57,840 nucleotides of DNA, from assembly GCA_018660505.1 (NCBI GenBank), contig JABJKE010000002.1, positions 1 through 57,840 of the forward strand. Direction: 5' to 3'. Both the position numbers and the translations under genes were made by a program. The DNA comes from Rhodobiaceae bacterium. Lineage in GTDB: Bacteria; Pseudomonadota; Alphaproteobacteria; RS24. Below are positions 43,696 to 52,233 of the stretch, in pieces. How positions within the stretch are numbered: position 1 is the first letter of the stretch; each line of letters starts with the position of its first letter. A model generated the notes under the pieces. The model was not told the origin of the DNA, searched no databases, and saw nothing but the letters and a program-made list of their open reading frames with translations.

Positions 43696-43992
43696 ATGAA
43701 AGTAGGATATATAGCCACCCTGAAAGTGGTAGACGGAAAACAGGCAGAGTTTGAAACCGCCTTTGCCAAGATGCAAGAAGCCGTCAAAGCCGACGAGCCT
43801 GGCACTTTGCAATATGACTTGTGCCAAGACGAAGCCGACGCCACCACCTATCGGGTGATGGAGCAATATGAAAATTTAGAAGCACGTAAGGTGCATGGTA
43901 AATCGGCCGCCTTTGGCGCCGCTGCCGCGCCTTTGGGTGCTGGTGTTATGGCAGGCGCGCCAGACGTTGTGCCTGTGAAAATGATTGGTTAG
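43696..43992 (+). CDS. Antibiotic biosynthesis monooxygenase-domain protein (quinol monooxygenase-like)
   Basis: 98 residues forming a dimeric ferredoxin-like fold. The start YIATLKVVDGKQAEFETAFA and then EPGTLQYDLCQDEADATTY and VMEQYENLEARKVHGKS match the ABM/YgiN group. Some members oxidise quinols and others have no known reaction. It has a good GAGGAGAGACCG ribosome site and lies in the dehydrogenase gene set, nine bases before the next dehydrogenase. A role in substrate turnover is possible but unproven. Confidence 0.85.
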   Translation: MKVGYIATLKVVDGKQAEFETAFAKMQEAVKADEPGTLQYDLCQDEADATTYRVMEQYENLEARKVHGKSAAFGAAAAPLGAGVMAGAPDVVPVKMIG

Positions 43993-44001
43993 GAGACAGT
44001 T

Positions 44002-45213
44002 ATGGACCTCAGTTATAGTGCAGAAGACAATGCTTTCCGCGAGGAAGTGCGTGCCTTTATTAAAGAAGCCTTCACGCCAGACATCCGGCGCGAATGCGAG
44101 CGTTCGAAAAACGGTTATATTTCGAAAGACTTGCACATCACATGGCAAAAGCGTTTGTACGAAAAAGGTTGGGCTGCGCCCAACTGGCCAGTAGAACACG
44201 GCGGCGCTGGCTTTACGCCAACGCAAAAATTCATCTACACCCATGAAATGGAAGCCGCGGGCGCCCCGCATACAATTCCATTTGGCATGACGATGGTCGC
44301 GCCGGTGATTATGAAATTTGGTACCGAAGAGCAAAAGGCGCAATATCTGCCAGATATTCTGGCCTCCAATGTTTGGTGGTGTCAGGGCTATTCAGAGCCA
44401 GGTTCGGGTTCTGATTTGGCTTCGCTGCAAATGAAAGCCGAAGATAAGGGCGATCATTTCCTGTGCAATGGGTCGAAAATTTGGACCTCTATGGCGCAAC
44501 ATGCCGACATGATTTTCTGTCTCGTTCGTACTTCGAACGAAGGCAAGCGTCAGCAAGGTATTTCGTTTCTGCTCATCGACATGAACACACCGGGCGTCAG
44601 CGTGGCGCCGCTGATTACCTTGGATGGTCCTGCCAAAGACCAGCAAGAGATCAACCAAGTGTTTTTTGAAGATGTGAAAGTGCCAAAAGAAAACCTCGTC
44701 GGTAATCTCAACGAAGGTTGGACTTGTGCCAAATATCTTCTTGAGTTCGAACGCGGCAATCCTTATTCGGGCGGTCTGCATCGCACGTTGGATAAGTTGC
44801 GCGAGTTGGCGGGCGACATTGAAGCCGATGGCGCATCGCTTCTCGAGAACGCCGATTTCAGTGCCAAATTGGCCGACCTCGAGCGTCAAGTCATGGTGAT
44901 GGAAGCAACCGAGCTGCGCATCTTCTCAGATGTGAGTGCGGGCGATAACATTGGCCCGGGCTCCTCGTCCATGCTGAAGACCCGTGGCACGGAGTTGCAA
45001 AAAGACGTGTCAGAGCTGGCCATGGAAGCCATTGGTCAATATGGCCTGCCTTTCGTGGAAGATACATTGGCCTCGACCAATGAGAGCGATATCGGCATGG
45101 CTGGTGTCGCGCCGATTACGCCGCGTTATTTCAACGTTCGCAAAACCTCCATCTATGCAGGGTCGAACGAAATTCAGCGCAATATTATTGCCAAGGCTGT
45201 TTTGGGCCTATAG
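44002..45213 (+). CDS. Acyl-CoA dehydrogenase, catalytic-subunit type, without adjacent partner
   Basis: 403 residues. WCQGYSEPGSGSDLASLQMK near 119 and NGSKIWTSMAQHADMIFCLV near 157 are the usual signatures. The E-R motif is present in KYLLEFERGNPYSGG near 248, and the C-terminal motif is SIYAGSNEIQRNIIAKAVLG. No second E-R-lacking gene follows, so it may use the 41743 protein as partner or act alone. ATG 44002 after GGAGACAGTT. A strong terminator follows at 45241. Confidence 0.93.
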   Translation: MDLSYSAEDNAFREEVRAFIKEAFTPDIRRECERSKNGYISKDLHITWQKRLYEKGWAAPNWPVEHGGAGFTPTQKFIYTHEMEAAGAPHTIPFGMTMVAPVIMKFGTEEQKAQYLPDILASNVWWCQGYSEPGSGSDLASLQMKAEDKGDHFLCNGSKIWTSMAQHADMIFCLVRTSNEGKRQQGISFLLIDMNTPGVSVAPLITLDGPAKDQQEINQVFFEDVKVPKENLVGNLNEGWTCAKYLLEFERGNPYSGGLHRTLDKLRELAGDIEADGASLLENADFSAKLADLERQVMVMEATELRIFSDVSAGDNIGPGSSSMLKTRGTELQKDVSELAMEAIGQYGLPFVEDTLASTNESDIGMAGVAPITPRYFNVRKTSIYAGSNEIQRNIIAKAVLGL

Positions 45214-45240
45214 CGCCCGGCAGCCAGCACCCAAAGATAA

Positions 45241-45267
45241 AGGGCGCTTCTCGGAGCGCCCTTTTTT
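45241..45267 (+). terminator. Intrinsic terminator of the second acyl-CoA dehydrogenase group
   Basis: AGGGCGCT (45241-45248) pairs perfectly with AGCGCCCT (45255-45262) across a six-base loop, followed by a T-run ending at 45267. It lies 28 bases after the stop at 45213 and just before the convergent end of the Mrp operon at 45279. Confidence 0.9.
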
Positions 45268-45278
45268 ATGTGACTTTT

Positions 45279-46979
45279 TTACGTAACTTGGCGAAGTAAC
45301 AGCATTAGGGCGAACATGGCGAGGAATATGCCAGCGGCCGACCCAATGGAGGCCACGCCCGATACCAATCCACTTTCGCGGCTGGTTTCTTCGCTAATTT
45401 TCAGGGCGCGCAAAACGCCTCGTTTCAAGGCGCCCAGAACGACAAACCACAAGCTCAAGACGGGTCTGGCATGGGCCAGTGTGAGGCGCGGCAAAGCGCG
45501 CCGCCAGAGCCAATCGGTGTTTAAAACGCTGGTGTCGATGGCCGCCGGATACAGCCCGCGCAGGGATAAAATGGCAAAGCCCAAACCAGCGAATGTTAAT
45601 AATTGTAACTCGCCCAAGACGTAGCCCGCCTTCCAAACCTCGTAGCGTGCCGCATAGGGCAGCAGCGCATAAAGCGGTTCTGGATAGACCCCAAGCCCCA
45701 AGCAAAGCGCGGCGGCGGCGGCCATGGCAATCAACATGCCAAGCGGCGCTTCTTGCGCTTTTAATTTGCGGTCGGGGCCGAAGAAAGGCAGATAGACCGC
45801 CTTGATGAAGACATGTTGCACGGCGCCGACCGTGGCAAAAACCATGGCCAACCAGACCCAGAAATAACCCTCTTTGGCCACCGCCCCCAGCGTTAAAGAT
45901 TTGGTCACAAAGCCAGAGAATAAGGGGAAGCTGATAATCGATAGGGCGCCCACCGAACAAAAAATGGCGGTCAGCGGCATGGTTTTCCAAAGCCCGCCCA
46001 ATTCATTGGCCTTCACCGTGCCGGTGCGATGCAATACCGCTCCGAGCGCCATGAACAAGAGCCCTTGGTAAATCGTGCTGGCGAAAGCATGCGCGACCGT
46101 GCCATTGATGGCCAATTGCGTGCCAATGCCAATGCCGATGACCATAAAGCCAAGCTGATTGTTCAGCGAATAGGCCAGCACGCGGCGCAAATCAGTTTCT
46201 AGGGCGGCGAAGAATATCGGCAAGACGGCCATCACCGCGCCGATGTAAATCAAGGGCGTAAAGCCTGCAAAGCACAGTGCCAACATGTAAATCGCTAATT
46301 TGGTGGTGAAAGCCGAGAGCATCACCGTGCCGGTAACCGAGGCTTCTGGATAGGCATCTTGCAGCCAGCCGTTGACCAAGGGGAAGGCGGCTTTAATGCC
46401 AAAGGCCAGAAGCACGCATAAGCCGGCGGGGGTTAGCGCGTCGATAGCTTGAATGGAAAGCCCCGTGCCATCGCGCCAGAGCATGACCGCGCCCGCCAAT
46501 AAAATGACGCCCGAGCCAACTTGCATCAGCAAATAGCGCATGGCGGCAGACAGCGCGCGGGCCCGATTGCCAGCCAAAACCAAGAACACCGAGGTCACCG
46601 CTGTCAGCTCCCAATAGAGGAAGAGGGTCAAAAAATCGCCCGCGAACAGAGCGGCAATGGCCGCGCCCGCATAGGCCAGCCCGGCGGTCGCCGTGGTTTT
46701 TTGGGTCTCGTGTAGGGCATAGACGACGTTTAAGGCCGCGGCCAAGTGGAACACCAGAGCGAAAGGTTTGGTAATCGCTTCGGCGCGCACCAGAATGAGA
46801 TCCAGCCCGCCCAAACGCGCCGTGGTATGAACCCCCGTCTCTATACCGAAAGTCAGATAGCCCGAGACAGCGATAAGCGCCAACATATAGGCTTGGCGGG
46901 CGCCATGGGGCAGCACAGGCACCAGCAAGGCGCCGAGGATGAGGCTAAGCCCAGGGATGGAAACCAGCATATCTAACAT
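45279..46979 (-). CDS. Mrp antiporter MrpD/NuoL-like subunit (third copy)
   Basis: 566 residues with about 14-16 membrane helices. Conserved proton-path residues of this family are present: E in LFLYWELTAVTSVF near 122 and K in LAFGIKAAFPLVNGWLQDAY near 195. It is longer than the other two copies and has an extended C-terminal helix region after WLWRRALPRLTLA. It is the last gene of the operon, directly after the small gene at 46980. It is probably one of the proton- or cation-translocating subunits. Confidence 0.9.
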   Translation of the reverse strand: MLDMLVSIPGLSLILGALLVPVLPHGARQAYMLALIAVSGYLTFGIETGVHTTARLGGLDLILVRAEAITKPFALVFHLAAALNVVYALHETQKTTATAGLAYAGAAIAALFAGDFLTLFLYWELTAVTSVFLVLAGNRARALSAAMRYLLMQVGSGVILLAGAVMLWRDGTGLSIQAIDALTPAGLCVLLAFGIKAAFPLVNGWLQDAYPEASVTGTVMLSAFTTKLAIYMLALCFAGFTPLIYIGAVMAVLPIFFAALETDLRRVLAYSLNNQLGFMVIGIGIGTQLAINGTVAHAFASTIYQGLLFMALGAVLHRTGTVKANELGGLWKTMPLTAIFCSVGALSIISFPLFSGFVTKSLTLGAVAKEGYFWVWLAMVFATVGAVQHVFIKAVYLPFFGPDRKLKAQEAPLGMLIAMAAAAALCLGLGVYPEPLYALLPYAARYEVWKAGYVLGELQLLTFAGLGFAILSLRGLYPAAIDTSVLNTDWLWRRALPRLTLAHARPVLSLWFVVLGALKRGVLRALKISEETSRESGLVSGVASIGSAAGIFLAMFALMLLLRQVT

Positions 46980-47237
46980 TTATGCGTCTCCTTCTGGCGT
47001 GTCGTAATAATCGACGGCGCGCGTGACGATTTTGCCCAGCAGCCAACTGCCAGCGATAAGCGCCCCGAAAGCGAGAAAGCCAAAAATGGCAAAGAACAAA
47101 GGCATCGCCTCCAGCGCAAAATAGGCGTAACGCGGCACTATAAATTCCGCGACAGCCAGCAAAACACAAACCGCTATCAGCGCGCGCAGCCAGCCGATGG
47201 GCATGAATTTAGCGTCTGGTTTTGTCTGTTTCGCCAT
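46980..47237 (-). CDS. Small two-helix membrane protein in the Mrp operon
   Basis: 85 residues from ATG 47237, two bases after the stop of the preceding gene. Two hydrophobic segments cover about 15-30 (LRALIAVCVLLAVAEFIV) and 41-62 (MPLFFAIFGFLAFGALIAGS), and the C-terminus ends in an acidic DYYDTPEGDA tail. I do not recognise it as a named Mrp subunit. Its fixed place between two large subunits makes an accessory or assembly role likely. Confidence 0.75.
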   Translation of the reverse strand: MAKQTKPDAKFMPIGWLRALIAVCVLLAVAEFIVPRYAYFALEAMPLFFAIFGFLAFGALIAGSWLLGKIVTRAVDYYDTPEGDA

Positions 47238-47239
47238 GC

Positions 47240-48676
47240 CTAACCTCCGAAATCTATCATCAGAAAGTCGACGGTGAAAAACAGCAGCAGCGATAAAAGC
47301 GCGGTTATCGACAAGGGAATGAGCATGGCGAGGGGGGCTTCTTGGACGCCGTCCCATTTATGGCTTGGGCTGGCAAAGAAGCCGCGAAGGATAATCTCCC
47401 CGAGGTAAACCAAGTTCAAAAGCGAGGAGACCATCAACACGCCCAGCACCACGAGATAGCCATTGTCGAGCGCGCCGCCCATTAGCATAAACTTCGACCA
47501 CGCTCCGGCCAGTGGCGGCACACCCATAATCGACAAAGCAGCCAAAGCAAAAGCGCCATAGGTAATCGGCATGGTGCGGCCGAGCCCGTTCATATCTTTA
47601 ATATCGGTGAGGTGATGGGCCACATAAATCGCGCCCGCGCAGAAGAACAAAGTAATTTTGCCCGCCCCATGCGCCGCAATGTGCAAAGCCGCGCCCGAGG
47701 CGGCGAGCGGGGTCGCCAGCGCCGCGCCCATAACGATATAGCCCAATTGGCTCACCGTCGAATAAGCCAGGCGGGCTTTTAAATTGGTCTTGGTCATGGC
47801 GACAATCGAGGCGGCGAGAATGGAAAAACTAGCCGCCCAAACCAGCCAGTCGCTGCCGCCGGTTTGTTGCAAGAAATCAATGCCGAAAATATAAACACTG
47901 ACTTTCAACACGGTAAACACGCCCGCTTTCACCACAGCCACAGCGTGCAGCAAAGCGCTGACGGGCGTTGGCGCCACCATAGCGGCTGGCAACCAACGGT
48001 GCAGCGGCATGAGCGCTGCTTTGCCAATGCCGAAAGCAAATAGAGCCAATAAAGCAGGCACATAAAACGGGTCTATTTTGCCCGCCAAAATACCGCCAGA
48101 GACAAAGTCGAGCGTGCCCGCCAGAGCCCAAACGCCGATAACGCCAAACAGCAAAAACACGATGGAGCTGGACACTAAAATACCGAGATACACCCGCCCC
48201 GCCTTCAGCGCCGCTTCGTCGCCCTTATGGGTGACCAGCGGGTAGGTGGAGAAAGTCAGCATTTCGTAGAACACAAAGAGGGTTAATAAATTGCCCGATA
48301 GCGCAATGCCCATAGTGGCGTGAATGGCGATGGCATAGAAGAACATGAAGCGCGTGTGGTTTTTCTCTTTGGCACCGCGCATATAGCCGATGGTGTAGAG
48401 CGTCGCCAAAGGCCAAAGCGTGCCCGCAACCAGCGCGAATAATTTGCCCAGAGGTTCGGGTGTAAAGCTCAGCGTCAAGCCGGGCGCTAAAGCCACCAGC
48501 GTAACGCTGGCCCCGGTCGGTAGAAGGTAAAGCTGAAAGGCCGCCCAAGCGCTAACCACGCCCAGTCCCACCGCTTGGCCATCGCGCAAATTAGGCTGAT
48601 GACGAAACAGTAAAACCAGAGCCGAGGCCAAAAGCGGCAGGCCCAAGAGCATATATATTAGTGTTTCAGCCGACAT
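47240..48676 (-). CDS. Mrp antiporter MrpD-like subunit (second copy)
   Basis: 478 residues from ATG 48676, which overlaps the preceding stop in TAATG. About 14 membrane helices. The helix 5 glutamate is in LLTLFVFYEMLTFSTYPLV near 135 and the helix 7 lysine in FGIGKAALMPLHRWLPAAMV near 212. Middle region LKARLAYSTVSQLGYIVMGA near 297 matches MrpD/NuoM. It is one of three MrpD-like subunits here. Confidence 0.92.
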   Translation of the reverse strand: MSAETLIYMLLGLPLLASALVLLFRHQPNLRDGQAVGLGVVSAWAAFQLYLLPTGASVTLVALAPGLTLSFTPEPLGKLFALVAGTLWPLATLYTIGYMRGAKEKNHTRFMFFYAIAIHATMGIALSGNLLTLFVFYEMLTFSTYPLVTHKGDEAALKAGRVYLGILVSSSIVFLLFGVIGVWALAGTLDFVSGGILAGKIDPFYVPALLALFAFGIGKAALMPLHRWLPAAMVAPTPVSALLHAVAVVKAGVFTVLKVSVYIFGIDFLQQTGGSDWLVWAASFSILAASIVAMTKTNLKARLAYSTVSQLGYIVMGAALATPLAASGAALHIAAHGAGKITLFFCAGAIYVAHHLTDIKDMNGLGRTMPITYGAFALAALSIMGVPPLAGAWSKFMLMGGALDNGYLVVLGVLMVSSLLNLVYLGEIILRGFFASPSHKWDGVQEAPLAMLIPLSITALLSLLLFFTVDFLMIDFGG

Positions 48677-50169
48677 TATGGCGCTCCCACGGTGGCGGGA
48701 ATAAATACATGGGCTGCCGCAAAGGCTGCGTCCACCAAGGGCGTGGCATAAATGCCAAAGCCGAGCGTGGCGATGACCATAATCCAAGCTGGCATATATT
48801 GGCTGGGTGTCTCGCTCAGCTCAGGCGCGCCTTCGGGGCGCGGGCGCAGCCAGGCGGCTTCGATGATTTTCCAGACATAGGCCAGCGCCAAAGCGGAGCT
48901 GACGAAAGTAAGCCCGGCCAGCAGCCAGAAGTCCTGCTCGAGCAGAGCGCGAATGAGATAGACTTTCGAAATAAACCCAGCCGTTAACGGCACACCGATA
49001 AGCGCTAAGCCGCCGAACAGGATGGCTGTCATGGTGATGGGAATTTGTTTGCCGGCGCCTTGAAGCGTGCCCATGGTGGCGCGTCCCGCCTGGGCGGCAA
49101 TCATGCCGATGGCCAAAAACAAAGCGCCTTTCATCAGCGCGTGATTGAACAAATGCAAAAACGCAGCCGCCAGCCCAGTGGCGCTCATGGCGCCAATGCC
49201 AATGGCCATATAGCCGAGCTGGGCGATGGAGGATTGGGCGAAGAGCTTTTTCAAATCGGTCTCGACAATGGCCGCCAAAGTGCCGACGAATGCGCCGGCA
49301 ATGCCCAGCGTTAAAACCAAAAGCCCCACGCCATCCACAAGCCCCGGGAACTCGATGCCAAAGACACCAAAAATCAGTCGGATGAGCACATAGACCGAAA
49401 CTTTGGTGGCGGTAGAAGCCATCAAGGCGGTGACCGCCGAAGGCGCATGGGCGTAAGCGGGCACCAACCAGAAGTGTAAGGGGAATAGCGCCATTTTCAA
49501 AAACAGCCCCAGCGCGATAAACGCCATGGCGGTAAAAGCGGCGCGGGTTTCTTCGACTTGAGGCAGGCGCTCGGCCAAATCGGCGAGGTTTAACGTGCCC
49601 GTTAACATGTATAAAAGCCCAATGCCGATGACATAGAATGTGGCGCCGACGGTGCCGAGAATAAGATAGTTAAACGCGGCCGGCAAAGCGCGTCGGTCGC
49701 GCCCCGACCCCATGGCGACCAGCGCATAGGCCGAGAGCGATGAAATTTCGAGGAAGACGAAAATATTAAACGCATCGCCCGTGGTCACTTGGCCCAACAT
49801 GCCCGCAATCGTCAGCAGCCAAGCGGCATAAAAAAGCCCATGGTCGCGCCGGTCTATTTCGGCTGCCACCAATTGGCGCGCCGCCAGAGTGGCGATAAAG
49901 CCAATGCCGCTAATCACTGGCAAAACCAGCGCGCTGGCAGCGTCGATGACATAGACAATACCGATGGGCGCCGCCCAATTGCCCAGTTCATAAACCAGGG
50001 TTGTGCCCAGCGCGCGCTGCTCCAGAAAAAGCGCGATAGAGATTAAAAACGCGGCCCCCGTGGTCAGAAACGTGAGCCCCCAAGCCAGCTCGCGCCCGCG
50101 CAAAAGAGCGGCGAAAGGGGCGGCCAAAAGCGGCAGAAGCACTTGCAAGATAGGCAGGTGTTGCATCAT
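48676..50169 (-). CDS. mrpD: Mrp antiporter subunit MrpD (first copy)
   Basis: 497 residues with about 14 membrane helices, the best match to canonical MrpD/MnhD. The glutamate lies in FNIFVFLEISSLSAYALVA near 137 and the lysine in ALGLFLKMALFPLHFWLVP near 216, followed by DLKKLFAQSSIAQLGYMAIG near 307. The start overlaps mrpC by four bases. It translocates ions against protons as part of the multi-subunit cation/proton antiporter. Confidence 0.94.
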   Translation of the reverse strand: MMQHLPILQVLLPLLAAPFAALLRGRELAWGLTFLTTGAAFLISIALFLEQRALGTTLVYELGNWAAPIGIVYVIDAASALVLPVISGIGFIATLAARQLVAAEIDRRDHGLFYAAWLLTIAGMLGQVTTGDAFNIFVFLEISSLSAYALVAMGSGRDRRALPAAFNYLILGTVGATFYVIGIGLLYMLTGTLNLADLAERLPQVEETRAAFTAMAFIALGLFLKMALFPLHFWLVPAYAHAPSAVTALMASTATKVSVYVLIRLIFGVFGIEFPGLVDGVGLLVLTLGIAGAFVGTLAAIVETDLKKLFAQSSIAQLGYMAIGIGAMSATGLAAAFLHLFNHALMKGALFLAIGMIAAQAGRATMGTLQGAGKQIPITMTAILFGGLALIGVPLTAGFISKVYLIRALLEQDFWLLAGLTFVSSALALAYVWKIIEAAWLRPRPEGAPELSETPSQYMPAWIMVIATLGFGIYATPLVDAAFAAAHVFIPATVGAP

Positions 50170-50552
50170 GAGGCTGGCGCCTCCTCATCGTCCAACATGG
50201 CGATAATATCGTCGTCTTCAATCGAGCCGAAGCTTTCTTGAATGCGGATGATGAGCGCATAGCCCACGGCAGTGGTCGAAACCCCCACCACAATGGCGGT
50301 AAGAATAAGCACATGCGGCAAAGGGTTGGAATAAACCGTGCTCGGCTCGCCGGTTAAAATAGGGGCCGTGCCATTGGCCACTTTGCCCATGGAGATATAA
50401 AGCATGAAGACGGAGGTCTGAAAAATATTCAGCCCGACGATTTTTTTCACCATATTGCCGCGCGCGATAACCGCGTAAAAACCAATCATCATCAGCGCGA
50501 TGACCAGATAATAATTCCACTGCCCCAAAATCGGGTCCATCCACGCGCTCAT
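50166..50552 (-). CDS. mrpC: Mrp antiporter subunit MrpC (NuoK-like)
   Basis: 128 residues with three membrane helices; YYLVIALMMIGFYAVIARGN near residue 13 and VKKIVGLNIFQTSVFMLYI near 35 are the family signature, and LPHVLILTAIVVGVSTTAVG near 78 the third. It matches MnhC/MrpC in length and order. It overlaps mrpD by four bases and mrpB by four. Confidence 0.94.
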   Translation of the reverse strand: MSAWMDPILGQWNYYLVIALMMIGFYAVIARGNMVKKIVGLNIFQTSVFMLYISMGKVANGTAPILTGEPSTVYSNPLPHVLILTAIVVGVSTTAVGYALIIRIQESFGSIEDDDIIAMLDDEEAPAS

Positions 50553-51046
50553 TTTGTCACCTCTTTGGAGGGGCTGCTTTTGGGCGCAAGACGGCGCTCA
50601 TGCGCGTCTGATTTCGAGAGCAGGCGATTGTGGCTCAAGCGGCCAGCGAAAGTGAAAAACAACATCACCATCACCGCCGCCACGGTGAGACCGACCCCAA
50701 ATTCGACCAAGAGAATGCCTAAATGTTGCCCGGCGATTGGGTCGTCGGCGAGGACGTTAAAACTCAAAAAGTTTTCGCCAAACGCCATGCCCGCCACGCC
50801 CGTGAAGCCATATATCAGCACGCCGCCGCAAATCCCCATCAGATTATAATGGGCGGGCCAAACATGGCGGCCTTTGTTGAGGCCAAACACCACGGCATTG
50901 AGAACAAAAGCCGAGGCGAATATCACGCCCGCCTGAAAGCCGCCGCCGGGGCCATAATCGCCATGAAATTGCACATAAAGGGCAAACAACATAACGGCGG
51001 GGATCATCACTTTCGCGACGACGCGAATGACCACATCATCCTGCAT
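50549..51046 (-). CDS. mrpB: Mrp antiporter subunit MrpB
   Basis: 165 residues with four membrane helices; MLFALYVQFHGDYGPGGGFQ near residue 19 carries the GH-x2-PGGGF-like loop typical of MnhB, with His replaced in position but GPGGGFQAG intact. LLVEFGVGLTVAAVMVMLFF near 112 is another typical helix. The last 30 residues are basic and cytoplasmic. It overlaps the DUF4040 gene by 11 bases. Confidence 0.92.
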   Translation of the reverse strand: MQDDVVIRVVAKVMIPAVMLFALYVQFHGDYGPGGGFQAGVIFASAFVLNAVVFGLNKGRHVWPAHYNLMGICGGVLIYGFTGVAGMAFGENFLSFNVLADDPIAGQHLGILLVEFGVGLTVAAVMVMLFFTFAGRLSHNRLLSKSDAHERRLAPKSSPSKEVTK

Positions 51047-51608
51047 CTTGGCTCCCCTTCCGCTTGCCTTTGGCGCGCCGTGGCGCGCGTGTATAGCCGC
51101 CGATAATCAGCAAGACGGCGATGGCCGCCGTGAAAACCACCAGCGTCTCGCCAAAAGTATCAAAGCTGCGATAGCTGGCCAGCACAGAGGTGACAATATT
51201 GGGCACCCCGATGGCTTGCTCGCTGCCGATAATATATTCCGGCGCCACATGATTATGTATCGGTGCTTTCGGGTCGCCAAAATTGGGTAAATCTGTCACC
51301 GCCACGGCCAGCAGCAAGCCCGTTAATGTGGCGAGAAAAGCCGGCACGAGAGAAATCGAGTGCGGTTTTTCTTCGGCTGGCACGAGGGATAAAGTCGCCA
51401 AGGCCAAAACCGTAGAAATACCGGCCCCTACGGCCGCCTCGGTAAAAGCGACATCCACCGCATCCAGAACCACGAATTGCGCGGCGGCAACCAAAGAAAA
51501 AGCGCCCGATAACATGACCACGGCAAACAAGCGATGCAGCCGCAAAGCCAGAATGGCAATCAACGCCAGAAGCGCGATGAGCGAGGCATTGACGAGGAAA
51601 CCAGACAT
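51036..51608 (-). CDS. Mrp antiporter MbhD/MbhE-type subunit (DUF4040), replacing part of MrpA
   Basis: 190 residues with about six membrane helices. The first part, HRLFAVVMLSGAFSLVAAAQ and DVAFTEAAVGAGISTVLALA near residue 53, is the DUF4040/MbhD domain. The second, IVTSVLASYRSFDTFGETLV near 139, is MbhE-like. In typical Bacillus-type MrpA both are the C-terminal extension of the large A subunit; here they are separate and no MrpA is present. Start at 51608, one base from mrpG stop. Confidence 0.9.
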   Translation of the reverse strand: MSGFLVNASLIALLALIAILALRLHRLFAVVMLSGAFSLVAAAQFVVLDAVDVAFTEAAVGAGISTVLALATLSLVPAEEKPHSISLVPAFLATLTGLLLAVAVTDLPNFGDPKAPIHNHVAPEYIIGSEQAIGVPNIVTSVLASYRSFDTFGETLVVFTAAIAVLLIIGGYTRAPRRAKGKRKGSQDAG

Positions 51609-51940
51609 TATGTGTCTCCCCCCTGTTTCGATTTCATCTGGCCCTCAACGCCGGAAACGCGTGCGGCGCGGGCAATCGCATGGGTGGCCGTGGGGCCAGT
51701 TATGCCCAAGATAAAGCCGATGAGCAGCAAGCGCACGCTCACCGTCCAATCGGGCGACAGCAACAAGAGGCCAAATAAAATTAGCCCCGCGCCGCCGGTA
51801 TCGACAATGCCAGAGCCATGCATGCGCTGATAAATATCGCCCAAACGCAATAGCCCCAGCGCGCCTATCATGACCCCAAGGCTGCCCAGCCCAAGGCTGA
51901 TATAGGCGATGGCTTCGATGAGGGGGGCGGCCCAAGTCAT
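51608..51940 (-). CDS. mrpG: Mrp antiporter subunit MrpG
   Basis: 110 residues with three membrane helices; AIAYISLGLGSLGVMIGALG near residue 10, then LLRLGDIYQRMHGSGIVDTG near 29 with the conserved R-x-x-D-x-Y-x-R-x-H-A/G motif of MnhG. C-terminal part is basic. Overlaps mrpF by four bases. Confidence 0.93.
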   Translation of the reverse strand: MTWAAPLIEAIAYISLGLGSLGVMIGALGLLRLGDIYQRMHGSGIVDTGGAGLILFGLLLLSPDWTVSVRLLLIGFILGITGPTATHAIARAARVSGVEGQMKSKQGGDT

Positions 51941-52233
51941 GCGCCATCCTCGTCTGAGTTTGGCAGCGCGTGGTCGCCCAGCGTGCCGAAGCGAAAATAT
52001 TTTAAAATGGCAATCGTGCCGATGAAATTAATCAGTGCATAGAGCAGGGCAATATCTAGAAACGCGGGGCGGCCATCGAAAAACCCGTAAACCGATATCG
52101 CCAAAACGGCCAGCGTGCCAACCGTGTTCACCGCCAAGACGCGGTCGAAAGGGGTGGGGCCCAAAGTGGCGCGCGTGATGGCTAAAATAAAACCCACGCC
52201 GAGCGCGAGGAGGGCGGCGGCGAGACAACTCAT
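51937..52233 (-). CDS. mrpF: Mrp antiporter subunit MrpF
   Basis: 98 residues with three membrane helices; RATLGPTPFDRVLAVNTVGT near residue 21 is the conserved G-P-x-x-x-D-R-x-x-A motif of MnhF. Length and position between E and G match. Overlaps mrpE by four bases. Confidence 0.93.
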   Translation of the reverse strand: MSCLAAALLALGVGFILAITRATLGPTPFDRVLAVNTVGTLAVLAISVYGFFDGRPAFLDIALLYALINFIGTIAILKYFRFGTLGDHALPNSDEDGA

